Shown here in pieces: positions 17,403-27,199 of a DNA stretch of 52,391 nucleotides. The DNA comes from Poseidonibacter ostreae (lineage in GTDB: Bacteria > Campylobacterota > Campylobacteria > Campylobacterales > Arcobacteraceae), in contig NZ_WFKJ01000016.1 in NCBI RefSeq assembly GCF_009208075.1, positions 1 to 52,391 of the forward strand. The letters run 5' to 3'. The notes beneath the pieces are model-generated. The model ran no database searches. It saw nothing but the letters and a program-made list of their open reading frames with translations, and was not told the origin of the DNA. Every line of letters begins with the position of its first letter. Within the stretch, counting starts at the first letter, position 1. The translations under genes and the position numbers were made by a program.

Positions 17403-18704
17403 TTATTTTCCTAATTTTTCGTCTAATAATTTAGTAATAACTTTTTCTTCAATCATTGACATTTTAATTGCTGGTAAGTATCCTGCATCTTGATATTGTT
17501 TTAATACATCTTGAGGATTTTGTCCCATTTGCATTGCTTCATAATATAAAACTTGAGAAACTTCTTGATCACTTACATCAACGCTTTCAGCTTTTGCTAA
17601 TGCATCAACAATAAATGTAGCTTTAACAGAATTTTGTGCATCTTCTCTTAATTCTTCTCTCATTTCTTCAACTTTTGCAGCATCTTCTTGTAAAGCTTTA
17701 ATTTCGTCTTCACTTAATGATCTTACTTTATTATTTAAAGCTTGATTAATTTCTTGATCAACTACAGTTGCTGGTAATGCAAACTCAACTTTTTCAACTA
17801 AAGTTTCTAAATATGCAGGTTTTAATTCTTCTCTGTAATATTTATTTTTAGCTTCAGCTTTCATTTGCTCTTCAAGTTTTTCTTTTAACATTTCAAGAGT
17901 TGCGTTTTCTTCACCTTGTAACATTTTAGCAGCGAATTCATCATTTAATTCAGCAGCAGCTTTTTCTTGAATTTCATGTAAAGTTACTTTAAATACAGCT
18001 TCTTTACCAGCTAAATCTTTTGATTGGTACTCTTCTGGGAAAGTAACAGTAATATCTTTTTGCTCTTCATATTTCATACCAATGATTTGCTCTTCAAAAC
18101 CTGGGATAAATGAACCTGAACCTACATGTAAAGCGAATTTTTCAGCTTTTCCACCTTCAAATGCAACACCATCAACAAAACCTTCAAAATCAATTAAAGC
18201 GTGATCTTGATCTTTTACCATTCTTTTTCTAGCAATTTTAGTTAAAGGAGCAGATTGTTTAGCCATTTCTTCTAATTTTGCATCGATTTCTTTTGCATCA
18301 ACTGCTTTATCTTCAACTTCTGGTAATAATGATTTATAATCACCTAAGTCAACTGCTGGTTTACAAGCTACAGATACTTCAATATCAATTGAACCATCTT
18401 CTTTTTTATCAAATTTAGAAATTGAAGGCTCACCTACTAAATCTTCATTTGCAATGTTTAATTCTTTTAAACCATTTGCTAATACAGCTCTTAATGCTTC
18501 ACCTTCAGCATCTTCTGTTAATTTGTCAGCATATCTTGCTTTAACAACAGCAACAGGTACTTTACCTTTTCTAAAACCTTGAATATCCATAGTTTTAGCA
18601 GCTTGTTTAGCTACTTTGTCTAAGTTAGTTTCAATTGTCTCTTTTGCGATTGTTGCAGATATAACTGCATTTGCTTCGTCAACTTTTTTTGCGTTAAATT
18701 CCAT
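17403..18704 (-). CDS. tig: Trigger factor, ribosome-associated chaperone
   Basis: 433 residues. The domains appear in order: the N-terminal ribosome-binding domain with the signature GFRKGKVPVAVVKARY (near residue 43, a variant of GFRxGxxP), the FKBP-type prolyl isomerase domain (DQDHALIDFEGFVDGVAFEG, near 160), and the helical C-terminal cradle ending ITKLLDEKLGK. The ATG at 18704 lies 8 nt after GGAG; a TTG one codon earlier is too close to that site. First gene of tig-clpP-def. The next gene, on the other strand, starts only 90 bp away, so their promoters share that gap. Confidence 0.97.
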   Translation of the reverse strand: MEFNAKKVDEANAVISATIAKETIETNLDKVAKQAAKTMDIQGFRKGKVPVAVVKARYADKLTEDAEGEALRAVLANGLKELNIANEDLVGEPSISKFDKKEDGSIDIEVSVACKPAVDLGDYKSLLPEVEDKAVDAKEIDAKLEEMAKQSAPLTKIARKRMVKDQDHALIDFEGFVDGVAFEGGKAEKFALHVGSGSFIPGFEEQIIGMKYEEQKDITVTFPEEYQSKDLAGKEAVFKVTLHEIQEKAAAELNDEFAAKMLQGEENATLEMLKEKLEEQMKAEAKNKYYREELKPAYLETLVEKVEFALPATVVDQEINQALNNKVRSLSEDEIKALQEDAAKVEEMREELREDAQNSVKATFIVDALAKAESVDVSDQEVSQVLYYEAMQMGQNPQDVLKQYQDAGYLPAIKMSMIEEKVITKLLDEKLGK

Positions 18705-18794
18705 CAAATTTACTCCGATTGTTATAATTTTAATCGTGATTTTATCTAAAAATTAATAAAGCTTTAATAAAATACATTTCTAAGGAGTTTTCAA

Positions 18795-20501
18795 TTGCAA
18801 TTTTTATATATAAATGTTATTTATTTAATGCTACTACCTTCGATAATACTGATGATTTTAATCATCAAAAAAAAGAATTCTTTTGAAAAATATTTCTCAC
18901 AAGAAGTTTTAGAGAAATTAAGTGTTTCAAGTGACTACTTTTCAAATAAAGCAAGAAATATAACTTTATTTATTGCATTATTATTTATGATTATTGCATT
19001 AGCACGTCCTGTAACAAATGAAAAAGTACATGATACAAAACAGCAATTAAATGCAATTGTAATTGCTATTGATGTTTCTAAATCAATGATGGCAAATGAT
19101 ATCTATCCAAATAGATTAGAGTTTGCTAAGAAAAAGCTTTTAAGTTTACTTGAACAATCAAAAAATAATGCCTTAGGTGTAATTCTTTTTGCTAAATCTT
19201 CTTTTATACTTTCACCTATAACACAAGATTTTACTTCACTTAAAATCTTAATTGAAAACTTAGATACAGGAATAAATTTTGACAATGGCACAAATATTTA
19301 TTCAACTTTAGAAACAACAAATAAACTATTAAAAAACTATAAAAGTAAAAACCTTATTCTTTTAAGTGATGGGGCAGATAAAAAAGAGTTTAATGAAGAA
19401 ATAGAGTTTGCGAAGAAAAATAATATAAATATCTATGTAATTGCAACGGCAACAAAAAAAGGCTCAGCTATAAAGTTAAAAAATGGTAATTATTTAGTTG
19501 ATAAAAGAGGAAATATTGTTAATGTAGGGTTAAATGAAAATATCAAAAGTTTAAGTCTAGAAACAAATGGTGGATATATTAACTATTCACTTGATTCAAA
19601 TGATATTACACAAATTTTTAAAGAAATAAACTCAAAATCAAAAAAACAAGAGTTTAAAGAAGAAAGGTTTAAAACATATACTGAACTATTTATCTATCCT
19701 TTAGCAATAGGACTTATATTTCTACTTATTGCTTTTTCTTCATTACCATCATTTAAATTTAAAAATAAAAAGAATATATTGAGTATTTTTACAATACTTA
19801 CTTTTTTTAATGTAAATCAACTTCAAGCATCTGTTTTTGATTTTAAAACAATTGAAGAAGCTAATAGTGCATATAAAACAGAGAATTATAAAAATGCTAT
19901 AAAAAAGTATTCTTCACTTGAGCAAAAAGAACAGACAAAATATAATCTTGCTAATTCTTTATATAAGGATAAACAATATAAAGAAGCAATAAAAAAATAT
20001 AAAGAGATTCAAAGTGATGATAAAGATTTTAATTTTAAGAAATCACATAATCTTGGAAACTCATATGTAAATACAGGGAATCTAGAAAAAGCAAAAACTT
20101 CTTATGAAGAAGCATTAAAACTAAAAAATGACAAACAAACAAAAGAAAATTTAGAACTAGTTAAAAAAGAGCTTGAAAAGAGAAAAAAGCAGCAAGAAAA
20201 ACAAAAGAAACAAAAACAAGATAGTAATAAGAAAAAAGATTCAAAAAACAACAAAAAAGAGAGTAATAAAGAGAAGAAATCAGACAAAAAAAATGAAAAC
20301 AAAGAAGAAAGTAAAAAAGAGGATAAAAAGAAAAAACAAGATAAAAAAGATTCAAAAAAGGAAAAATCTTTTAATCAAAATGAAATATCAGACTTAGAAG
20401 AAGAAAAGTGGCTAAAACAGCTTGAAAATCAAAAAACAAACTCATTATTAAAGAAAATGGAAACACAAAAAAAAGAAAATGACATATTAAACCCTTGGTA
20501 A
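18795..20501 (+). CDS. Membrane vWA-TPR protein (BatA/BatB-like fusion)
   Basis: 568 residues. Start TTG at 18795 with AAGGAG 7 nt upstream; no better ATG exists. Two membrane helices near the N-terminus (about 6-24 and 52-68) precede a von Willebrand A domain with an intact metal site (IAIDVSKSMM, near residue 94, and LLSDGAD later). A third membrane helix lies near 303-322. After it come TPR-like units (about 345-470: ANSAYKTENYKNAIKKYSSL and KAKTSYEEALKLK), then a tail of almost pure Lys/Glu/Asp/Ser (about 470-530). In Bat operons the vWA and TPR parts are often separate proteins; here they are one chain. The role is probably envelope stress or assembly, uncertain. Confidence 0.85.
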   Translation: MQFLYINVIYLMLLPSIILMILIIKKKNSFEKYFSQEVLEKLSVSSDYFSNKARNITLFIALLFMIIALARPVTNEKVHDTKQQLNAIVIAIDVSKSMMANDIYPNRLEFAKKKLLSLLEQSKNNALGVILFAKSSFILSPITQDFTSLKILIENLDTGINFDNGTNIYSTLETTNKLLKNYKSKNLILLSDGADKKEFNEEIEFAKKNNINIYVIATATKKGSAIKLKNGNYLVDKRGNIVNVGLNENIKSLSLETNGGYINYSLDSNDITQIFKEINSKSKKQEFKEERFKTYTELFIYPLAIGLIFLLIAFSSLPSFKFKNKKNILSIFTILTFFNVNQLQASVFDFKTIEEANSAYKTENYKNAIKKYSSLEQKEQTKYNLANSLYKDKQYKEAIKKYKEIQSDDKDFNFKKSHNLGNSYVNTGNLEKAKTSYEEALKLKNDKQTKENLELVKKELEKRKKQQEKQKKQKQDSNKKKDSKNNKKESNKEKKSDKKNENKEESKKEDKKKKQDKKDSKKEKSFNQNEISDLEEEKWLKQLENQKTNSLLKKMETQKKENDILNPW

Positions 20502-20580
20502 TTACATAAAAGTTTCATAAAAAAGGTTTATTTAATACACTTTTTTATATTATTAATTACAATAAAAAAAAGGAGAAGAT

Positions 20581-21528
20581 ATGAAGAAAAGTGTATTAAG
20601 TTTAACATTAGTAGGTGCATTAAGTATTCCTGCCATGGCTGCTCAATTTATTACAATAGGTACAGGTGGAGTTACAGGAACGTATTATCCAACAGGTGGT
20701 GCAGTTTGTAGAATGGTAAACAAACTTAAAAAAGAAACAGGTATTAGATGTACTGTTGAATCAACTGGTGGTTCTGTTTATAATGTAAATACAATTAAAG
20801 CAGGTGAACTTGACTTTGGTATTTCTCAAAGTGATACAGCATTTCAAGCATATAATGGTCAAGGTAAATTCAAAGGTGCTGCACATAAAGATTTAAGATC
20901 TGTAATTGCAATTTATCCTGAATTACTTGCATTTGTTGCTAGAAAAGATAGTAATATCAACTCTATTGCAGATATGAAAGGTAAAAAAATCAATATTGAT
21001 GTACCTGGATCTGGTACTAGAATGACAACTGAAATCGTTATGGATGCTTTTGGTGTTAAAGATTCTTCATTAGATTTAAAAAGTGAGTTAAAGTCTACTG
21101 AGGGTCCTAATATGTTAAAAGATAAAAAGATTGATGGTTACTTTGGTATGTTTGGACACCCAACTGCAAATATCAAAGATGCATCAAACTCTGTAGATAT
21201 TAATATTGTACCAATTGATGGTGAGCAAATTGATAAATTAGTTAAAAAATACCCATATTATGCAAAAGGTTCTATTTCTGGAACTTTCTATAAAGGTGTA
21301 ACTACTGATGTACCAAGTATTGGAGTTAAAGCTGTATTAGTTTCTTCTACTGCATTAGATAGTAAAGCTGTTTATGTTGTAACAAAAGCAATTTTAGATA
21401 ATTTTGAAGCATTTAAAAAACTTCATCCAGCATATAAAACAATTACTAAAAAATCATTATTAGATGGTTTATCTGTTCCTCAACACGAAGGTGCTAAAAA
21501 AGCATTTAAAGAAGCAGGTCTTTTATAA
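20581..21528 (+). CDS. TAXI-family TRAP transporter solute-binding protein
   Basis: 315 residues. A signal peptide (MKKSVLSLTLVGALSIPAMA) is cut before AQFITIG. The family signature ITIGTGGVTGTYYPTGGAVC follows directly, and SGTRMTTEIV lies near residue 140. It is a periplasmic binding protein that hands substrate to the TRAP permease encoded 121 bp downstream. The substrate cannot be read from the sequence; relatives bind dicarboxylates or amino acids such as glutamate. AAGGAGAAG precedes the ATG. A hairpin between it and the permease gene probably lowers expression of the permease relative to the binding protein. Confidence 0.92.
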   Translation: MKKSVLSLTLVGALSIPAMAAQFITIGTGGVTGTYYPTGGAVCRMVNKLKKETGIRCTVESTGGSVYNVNTIKAGELDFGISQSDTAFQAYNGQGKFKGAAHKDLRSVIAIYPELLAFVARKDSNINSIADMKGKKINIDVPGSGTRMTTEIVMDAFGVKDSSLDLKSELKSTEGPNMLKDKKIDGYFGMFGHPTANIKDASNSVDINIVPIDGEQIDKLVKKYPYYAKGSISGTFYKGVTTDVPSIGVKAVLVSSTALDSKAVYVVTKAILDNFEAFKKLHPAYKTITKKSLLDGLSVPQHEGAKKAFKEAGLL

Positions 21529-21545
21529 AAAACCGTTTTTTGTTT

Positions 21546-21584
21546 AAAAGGTTAAAGGGATTTTCTCTTTAACCTTTTTTTTTA
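21546..21584 (+). terminator. Intra-operon terminator/attenuator between binding protein and permease
   Basis: AAAAGGTTAAAG (21546-21557) pairs with CTTTAACCTTTT (21667 minus 100, that is 21567-21578) around a 9-nt loop and is followed by an unbroken T run. It lies between two genes of one transporter, so partial read-through is expected. Confidence 0.85.
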
Positions 21585-21649
21585 AGATATTTAAAAAGAC
21601 TACCCTAATAAATAGTTTTTTTTAATATCTAATAACCAAAAGGATTTAT

Positions 21650-23800
21650 ATGGCACATGAAATTAGCTTAAGTCAAAGAGAAGAAGAACTTCTTCACAAT
21701 CTTGAAGACCAAGAGCATCGTAAACATATCCCCGAATCAGAAGAAGTACATGCTAATGAAGAAGAATTAATTGCAGATTTAGAAGGACAAAGATCTTTTG
21801 ATAAAACAAACTGGGAATTTTGGCTTATTGGAGTTGTTGCTTTTCTTTGGTCAGCGTATCAACTTTATGTTGCAGTAGTACCTACTAATGGTGCTTTTGT
21901 AAGGTCAGTTCACTTAACATTTGCACTTATATTGTGTTTTATGATGTATCCTATGTATAAATCAAGGATACTAAAATACAAAATACCATGGCATGCTTTT
22001 GCCTTTGCAATTATTGGAGCAGTTGGTTCTTTATATGTATATTATGATTATACTGGCTTATCAATGCGTGCAGGAGCATATCTAGGAAGAGATGTAGTTA
22101 TTGGACTTGTTACAATGGTGATTTTACTTGAAGCTGCACGTCGTGCTTTAGGTATGGCACTTTCTATTATTGCAATATGTTTTTTAATATATGACTATTT
22201 TGGTCAATATATGCCAGATTTAATTGCACATAAAGGTGCAAGTTTAACAAAACTTTCTGCTCAAATGTACTTAACAACTGAAGGTATTTTTGGAGTTCCA
22301 CTAGGAGTATCTGCTGGATTTGTATTTCTATTTGTACTTTTTGGAGCATTACTTGAACGTGCTGGTGCAGGAGATTATTTCATAAATATGGCATATGCTG
22401 CCTTAGGAAAATATAGAGGAGGACCAGCAAAAGCTTCAGTTGCTGCATCTGGACTAACTGGTATTATTTCTGGTTCTTCAATTGCAAATACTGTTACAAC
22501 AGGAACTTTTACAATTCCTTTAATGAAAAGATTAGGTTTCCCTGCACATAAAGCAGCTGCGGTTGAAGTTGCTGCATCTACAAATGGGCAATTAATGCCT
22601 CCAATTATGGGAGCTGCTGCTTTTATTATTGCAGAGTTTTTAGGACTTGCTTATACAGATGTTGTAATGGCAGCATTTATTCCTGCTTTTGTTTCTTACT
22701 TTGCTTTATTTTATATAGTTCATTTAGAATCGTTAAAATTAGGACTTGAAGGAGAAGATCCAAGTAAACTAGCTCGTGTTTGGGATATATTTAAACAAGG
22801 AATTCATTATATAATTCCTATTTTCTTCTTAATTTATACATTAATTGTATTAAAAGAATCAGCACAAAGTGCAGCACTTAGTGCAATTCAATTTATGATG
22901 TTAATCATGGTTACGCAAAAACCAATTGGTGCAATATTAAGAAAAGAGAAACTTACAAAAAGAATTTTATTAGAAGGTTTTGAAGATATTGCTATTGGTA
23001 TGGTAAATGGTGCTAAGAATATGGTTCCTATTGCAATTGCTACAGGTGTTGCCGGTATGGTCGTGGGTTCTGTAACTTTAACTGGAATTGGACAAGTTTT
23101 AATTGAAGTAATTGAAGAGCTTTCAGGTGGTTATATCTTAGCTATTTTATTATTTACAGGTATCATTTCACTAATCCTTGGAATGGGACTTCCTACAACT
23201 GCAAATTATATTATTATGGCTAGTTTAACTGCTCCTATTATTATATCTCTTGCAGGAGATAGTGGCTTTTTAATTCCAACAATTGCAGCTCACCTTTTTG
23301 TATTTTACTTTGGTATTCTAGCCGATGACACCCCACCTGTTGGGATTGCGGCATATGCCGCAGCTGGAATTGCAAAATCTGACCCAATTAAAACTGGTAT
23401 TCAAGGTTTTGCTTATGATATAAGAACGGCTATTTTACCTTTTGCATTCTTCTTTAATAATAAGCTATTACTTATTGATGGAGTTGACGCAAATGAACCA
23501 GATAATCCAGCTTTATGGCAATGGATTACAAACCCTGCTGAAATAGCTCTTATATTTGGTATGGCGGTAATTGGAATGTTTGCATTTTCTAGTGCAACAC
23601 AGAGTTATTTTATGATTAGAACAACTATAGTAGAAAGATTAGCTTTCTTTGCTATTGTACCTTTTATGTTAGTACCTAATATCGCTCAAGAGTGGCTAAA
23701 TCTACCACATGAGTATGTATCTTATATAATTGGAATAGGTATATATTTAGCTATTTATTTATCGCAAAAAGCTAGAATGAAAAATTTGAGTTTAGCTTAG
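21650..23800 (+). CDS. TRAP transporter fused permease (DctQ-DctM type)
   Basis: 716 residues with many membrane helices. In TAXI systems the small (DctQ) and large (DctM) subunits are commonly one chain, and the length fits that. DctM features are clear: GLTGIISGSSIANTVTTGTF (near residue 268), AASTNGQLMPPIMGAAAF and GLPTTANYIIMASLTAP (near 506), with ADDTPPVGIAAYAAAGIA near 560. The first 60 residues are soluble and strongly acidic (SQREEELLHNLEDQEHRKH), an extension before the first helix. It uses the sodium gradient to import the ligand of the preceding binding protein. AAAGGA precedes the ATG. Confidence 0.93.
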   Translation: MAHEISLSQREEELLHNLEDQEHRKHIPESEEVHANEEELIADLEGQRSFDKTNWEFWLIGVVAFLWSAYQLYVAVVPTNGAFVRSVHLTFALILCFMMYPMYKSRILKYKIPWHAFAFAIIGAVGSLYVYYDYTGLSMRAGAYLGRDVVIGLVTMVILLEAARRALGMALSIIAICFLIYDYFGQYMPDLIAHKGASLTKLSAQMYLTTEGIFGVPLGVSAGFVFLFVLFGALLERAGAGDYFINMAYAALGKYRGGPAKASVAASGLTGIISGSSIANTVTTGTFTIPLMKRLGFPAHKAAAVEVAASTNGQLMPPIMGAAAFIIAEFLGLAYTDVVMAAFIPAFVSYFALFYIVHLESLKLGLEGEDPSKLARVWDIFKQGIHYIIPIFFLIYTLIVLKESAQSAALSAIQFMMLIMVTQKPIGAILRKEKLTKRILLEGFEDIAIGMVNGAKNMVPIAIATGVAGMVVGSVTLTGIGQVLIEVIEELSGGYILAILLFTGIISLILGMGLPTTANYIIMASLTAPIIISLAGDSGFLIPTIAAHLFVFYFGILADDTPPVGIAAYAAAGIAKSDPIKTGIQGFAYDIRTAILPFAFFFNNKLLLIDGVDANEPDNPALWQWITNPAEIALIFGMAVIGMFAFSSATQSYFMIRTTIVERLAFFAIVPFMLVPNIAQEWLNLPHEYVSYIIGIGIYLAIYLSQKARMKNLSLA

Positions 23801-23810
23801 AAAAAGGAGT

Positions 23811-23841
23811 AAAATCTAAAAACTAATAGTTTTTAGATTTT
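23811..23841. terminator. Bidirectional terminator between TRAP permease and PPK2 gene
   Basis: AAAATCTAAAAACTA (23811-23825) and TAGTTTTTAGATTTT (23827-23841) form a perfect inverted repeat with A and T runs on both sides. It serves the two convergent genes and overlaps the end of the PPK2 gene. Confidence 0.85.
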
Positions 23842-24953
23842 CTCATTTGAAGTAGTTCTTTTTGAACTGAAATATTTACAGCTTCATTTGGTTCATAATC
23901 AAGTGAATAGTTTCTTCCATCATAATCAACAGAATTTAGTATTATTTTCATAGCTTCTAATCTAGCTTTATGTTTATCATCACTTCTTACAATATTCCAA
24001 GGTGCAGACCGTGAAGTAGTACGTCTTAGCATTTCATATTTTTTTTCAGAGAATTCATCCCATAAATCTTGTGCTTGCATATCAACTTCTGAAAATTTCC
24101 ATTGTCTTAGTGGATCTTCTATTCTTCTATCAAATCTTCTTTTTTGCTCTTCTTTTGAAACAGAGAAGTAAAGCTTAATTAAAATCATACCTTGTCTTAC
24201 TAAATCTTGCTCAAAATTTACAACATCTTCCATGAAAATTTCATGTTCTTCTTTTGTACAAAAACCAAAAATCGGTTCAACCATAGCTCTATTATACCAA
24301 GACCTATCAAATAATACTATTTCTCCACCTCTTGGGAAATGCTCAATATAACGCTGGAAGAACCACTGAGTTCTTTGAGTTTCAGTAGGCTTTCCAAGTG
24401 CAACAATTCTATAATGTTTATTATTCATATATCTAGTCATTCGTCTAATAGCACCACCTTTTCCAGAGGCATCTCTACCCTCAAAAAGGATAATCATTCT
24501 TTTACTATTTGATTCTAAATAATTCTGTAGTTTAATTAGCTCAATTTGATACTTTTTAAGCTCTTCTAAATCATATATCTTTTGAATACCCTCTTTTAAA
24601 ACATGCGGATTTAATTTTTTGTAATCCTTTAAAATTGATAATAATTCTTTATTTTCATTAATTAATTTATTAAGTTGGTCATTATTAACATTACTACTAT
24701 TTTCATTAACTACATTACTTCTTACTGGTTCTTCTATTTTTTCATTTATCACTATTGAATCTTTAAATTTTTGCATTAAATCTAATGCAGACTTTTTTGT
24801 TAAGTTATCTTTTCTTGTATAACCTAAAACTTTTACATATCTCTTTTTTTCATACTGAAATCTTGCTATATACTTTTTTCCAAAAGTTGGGTGTGCAGCT
24901 TTTGAAATATATAATCCACTATAGTTTGTTTTTTCAAAATCACTTAAATTCAT
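23823..24953 (-). CDS. Polyphosphate kinase 2 with an N-terminal integrase-arm-like domain
   Basis: 376 residues. The PPK2 core (about 110-355) has Walker A GRDASGKGG (near residue 158), the RTQWFFQRYIEHFP segment, the lid FDRSWYNRAMVEP and the RRIEDPLRQWKFS stretch. It moves phosphate between polyphosphate and nucleotides. Residues about 9-66 are unusual: GLYISKAAHPTFGKKYIARF followed by KKSALDLMQKF look like the three-strand-plus-helix arm-binding (AP2-like) domain of phage integrases, not something PPK2 needs. A Ser/Asn-rich linker (about 75-95) separates the parts. It directly follows a second, simpler PPK2 gene (2 bp apart), so the pair probably arose by duplication with later gain of the extra domain. 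Confidence 0.9.
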   Translation of the reverse strand: MNLSDFEKTNYSGLYISKAAHPTFGKKYIARFQYEKKRYVKVLGYTRKDNLTKKSALDLMQKFKDSIVINEKIEEPVRSNVVNENSSNVNNDQLNKLINENKELLSILKDYKKLNPHVLKEGIQKIYDLEELKKYQIELIKLQNYLESNSKRMIILFEGRDASGKGGAIRRMTRYMNNKHYRIVALGKPTETQRTQWFFQRYIEHFPRGGEIVLFDRSWYNRAMVEPIFGFCTKEEHEIFMEDVVNFEQDLVRQGMILIKLYFSVSKEEQKRRFDRRIEDPLRQWKFSEVDMQAQDLWDEFSEKKYEMLRRTTSRSAPWNIVRSDDKHKARLEAMKIILNSVDYDGRNYSLDYEPNEAVNISVQKELLQMRKSKNY

Positions 24954-24955
24954 AA

Positions 24956-25780
24956 CTAATGAGACCTTGCAAATTTATTTTCTTGTTCCATATTCTCAAT
25001 CTCTTGAGTTCCTGTAGTTAAAATACAATCATCAGTTTTAACTTCTTCAGAATCAATTTGATTCGGGTATTCAACATGAGATAAAATATATTTTATACAA
25101 TTTAATCTAGCTTGTTTTTTATCATCACTTTTAATAACAGTCCAAGGAGAGATGTCAGTATTTGATGCCATTAACATTGAAAACTTAGCGATTGTATATT
25201 TATCCCATAATTTTTGAGACTCTTTATCTACAGGTGAAAGCTTATACTGTTTTAATGGATCAACTTCTCTTTTCTTAAATCTTTTAGCTTGTTCTTTTTT
25301 AGATACAGAAAAATAAAACTTCATTAAAATAATTCCAGATTTTACAAGCATTTGCTCAAACTCTGGAACTTCTTTTAAGAATTCATGATGCTCATTCGTT
25401 GTACAAAACCCCATTACAGGTTCAACTCCAGCTCTGTTATACCAAGACCTATCAAATAAAACTATTTCACCTGCACTTGGTAAATATTGAGTATACCTTT
25501 GAAAATACCACTGAGAAGTTTCTCTATCACTTGGCTTTTCTAAAGCAACAACTCTAGCACCTCTTGGATTTAAATGCTCAGTAATTCTTTTGATAGTTCC
25601 ACCCTTACCTGCAGCATCTCTACCCTCAAAAATCATTAAAACTTTTAATCCCTTATCTTTTACATGATTTTGGAACTTTAATAACTCAATTTGCATTTTT
25701 TTTAGTTCTTTTTCGTATTCTAAAGTCTCTTTTTTAACCCAAACTTGAACTTTTTTTGCTTTTTTCTTATCTTTTCCCAT
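24956..25780 (-). CDS. Polyphosphate kinase 2
   Basis: 274 residues from ATG 25780 (AGGA about 10 nt upstream; a TTG two codons earlier is too close). Compact PPK2: Walker A GRDAAGKGG (near residue 53), ETSQWYFQRYTQYLP, lid FDRSWYNRAGVEPVMGFC, and KREVDPLKQYKLSPVD. The Asp-rich and basic residues needed for binding polyphosphate and nucleotide are all present. The C-terminal about 30 residues after HVEYPNQ are acidic and not conserved. It sits after nspC and before the longer PPK2 in a minus-strand run that begins with the polyamine genes; polyphosphate and polyamines are both polyionic stress compounds, though a functional link is only inferred. Confidence 0.93.
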   Translation of the reverse strand: MGKDKKKAKKVQVWVKKETLEYEKELKKMQIELLKFQNHVKDKGLKVLMIFEGRDAAGKGGTIKRITEHLNPRGARVVALEKPSDRETSQWYFQRYTQYLPSAGEIVLFDRSWYNRAGVEPVMGFCTTNEHHEFLKEVPEFEQMLVKSGIILMKFYFSVSKKEQAKRFKKREVDPLKQYKLSPVDKESQKLWDKYTIAKFSMLMASNTDISPWTVIKSDDKKQARLNCIKYILSHVEYPNQIDSEEVKTDDCILTTGTQEIENMEQENKFARSH

Positions 25781-25794
25781 TATCAATTAATCCT

Positions 25795-26952
25795 TTATGA
25801 AAGTCTGCTTATATACTCATTATATCCAAAGTTGTTTACAATTTCATAACAATCATCTGATACTTTTATTACAACTGATGGTAATTTTATTCCATTAAAT
25901 GTGGTAGTTTTTACCATTGTATAGTGAATCATATCTTCTAAAATGATTTTATCCCCTACTTCTAGAGGTTTATCAAAAGAGTAATCCCCAATAATATCTC
26001 CAGCTAAGCAAGTATTTCCACCTAATCTATAAGTATATTTCTTTTCATTTACATTTCCTGCATTTCTAATCTCTGCACGATATGGCATAGCAAGAGTATC
26101 TGGCATATGAGCTTCTGCTGAAGTATCTAAAATAGCTAAATTCATTCCATTTTTAATAACATCTAAAACTGTTGCTACTAAATATCCAGTCTGCCAACCT
26201 ACTGCTTCACCTGGTTCTAAAAATACTTTTAAATGAGGATATCTTTTCTTGAATTCTTTTAATAGTTTTATTAAGCCCTCAACATCATAATCACTTCTTG
26301 TAATATGATGTCCACCACCAAAATTTACCCATTTTAATTGTGAAAAATATTGAGAAAAGTTTTTTTCAAAAGCTTCTAAAGCTCCTTCTAGAGCATCAAC
26401 ATTTTGTTCGCAAAGAGCATGAAAATGTAAACCCTCAACACCTTCTAAATTATCTTCTTGAAAGTTCTCTTTTGTGATTCCAAGTCTTGAATTAATAGCA
26501 CAAGGATTATATAAATCAACCTCAACACTTGAGTATTCAGGATTTATTCTAAGACCAATTGAAGTTTTTCCAATCGCTTTACTCTTGAATTGATTCAGTT
26601 GATTAAAAGAGTTAAAAACTAAATGATTTGAAAGCTCAATGATTTCGTCAATCTCTTCATCTTTAAAAGCAGGTGAATAAGTATGAACTTCTCCACCAAA
26701 CTCTTCTCGTGCTAGTATTGCTTCATGAAGTCCTGAAGCACAACATCCTTTTAAGTATTTTTTACATAAATCAAATGTTGAATACAGGGCAAAACCTTTT
26801 AGAGCTAAAAGGATATTTACATCTGCTTCATCTTGTATCTTTTTTAATAATTTTAAGTTCTTTTCTAATAAGTCTTGTTCACATACAAAACTAGGACTTG
26901 GTAACTTATCAAAACTATTTACTGTCTCTTTAATCTTCTTCAAATGGCTCAA
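25795..26952 (-). CDS. nspC: Carboxynorspermidine (carboxyspermidine) decarboxylase
   Basis: 385 residues if TTG 26952 is used. PLP-dependent, alanine-racemase-fold decarboxylase. Visible: [13 protein letters not shown] with the PLP lysine (near residue 48), [36 protein letters not shown] (near 213) and [15 protein letters not shown] (near 245), then NTCLAGD, all close to the Campylobacter protein. It makes the final step to (nor)spermidine after the dehydrogenase two genes upstream. The start is uncertain: no ATG lies near. TTG 26952 is only 2-3 nt from GAGGA, and TTG 26943 is 11-12 nt away. Either way the gene overlaps the end of the rubredoxin gene. Confidence 0.93.
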   Translation of the reverse strand: MSHLKKIKETVNSFDKLPSPSFVCEQDLLEKNLKLLKKIQDEADVNILLALKGFALYSTFDLCKKYLKGCCASGLHEAILAREEFGGEVHTYSPAFKDEEIDEIIELSNHLVFNSFNQLNQFKSKAIGKTSIGLRINPEYSSVEVDLYNPCAINSRLGITKENFQEDNLEGVEGLHFHALCEQNVDALEGALEAFEKNFSQYFSQLKWVNFGGGHHITRSDYDVEGLIKLLKEFKKRYPHLKVFLEPGEAVGWQTGYLVATVLDVIKNGMNLAILDTSAEAHMPDTLAMPYRAEIRNAGNVNEKKYTYRLGGNTCLAGDIIGDYSFDKPLEVGDKIILEDMIHYTMVKTTTFNGIKLPSVVIKVSDDCYEIVNNFGYNEYISRLS

Positions 26953-27097
26953 AATCCTCTTTTGTTACACCGCAATCTGGGCATTCCCAATCATCTGGTA
27001 TGTTTTCAAATGCAGTTCCTGCTTCTATCCCAGAATCTGGATCACCTATTGCTGGATCATAAATATAATCACACACTGTACATATATATTTTTGCAT
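26930..27097 (-). CDS. Rubredoxin
   Basis: 55 residues. Two metal knuckles are visible, [12 protein letters not shown] (CxxC at residues 6-9) and [13 protein letters not shown] (CxxC at 39-42), with the usual [19 protein letters not shown] between them. It binds one iron and carries single electrons in the cytoplasm. GGAGT lies upstream of the ATG at 27097. Its last codons overlap the start of nspC by 14 to 23 bp, so the two are translationally coupled. The partner enzyme is not evident here. Confidence 0.93.
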   Translation of the reverse strand: MQKYICTVCDYIYDPAIGDPDSGIEAGTAFENIPDDWECPDCGVTKEDFEPFEED

Positions 27098-27199
27098 TAT
27101 TAACTCCTAATATTTTATAAAATATTATACAAGTTTATTAATTGCAAAAGTACTTAATTAAAAAATTAGTTTTAGAATTTAAACTTATTTTATCTTTTC

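Noticed and set aside
20102-20397. Several open frames, Phe/Ser-rich on minus or Lys-rich on plus
   Set aside because: They are produced by the A-rich tail codons of the vWA-TPR gene.
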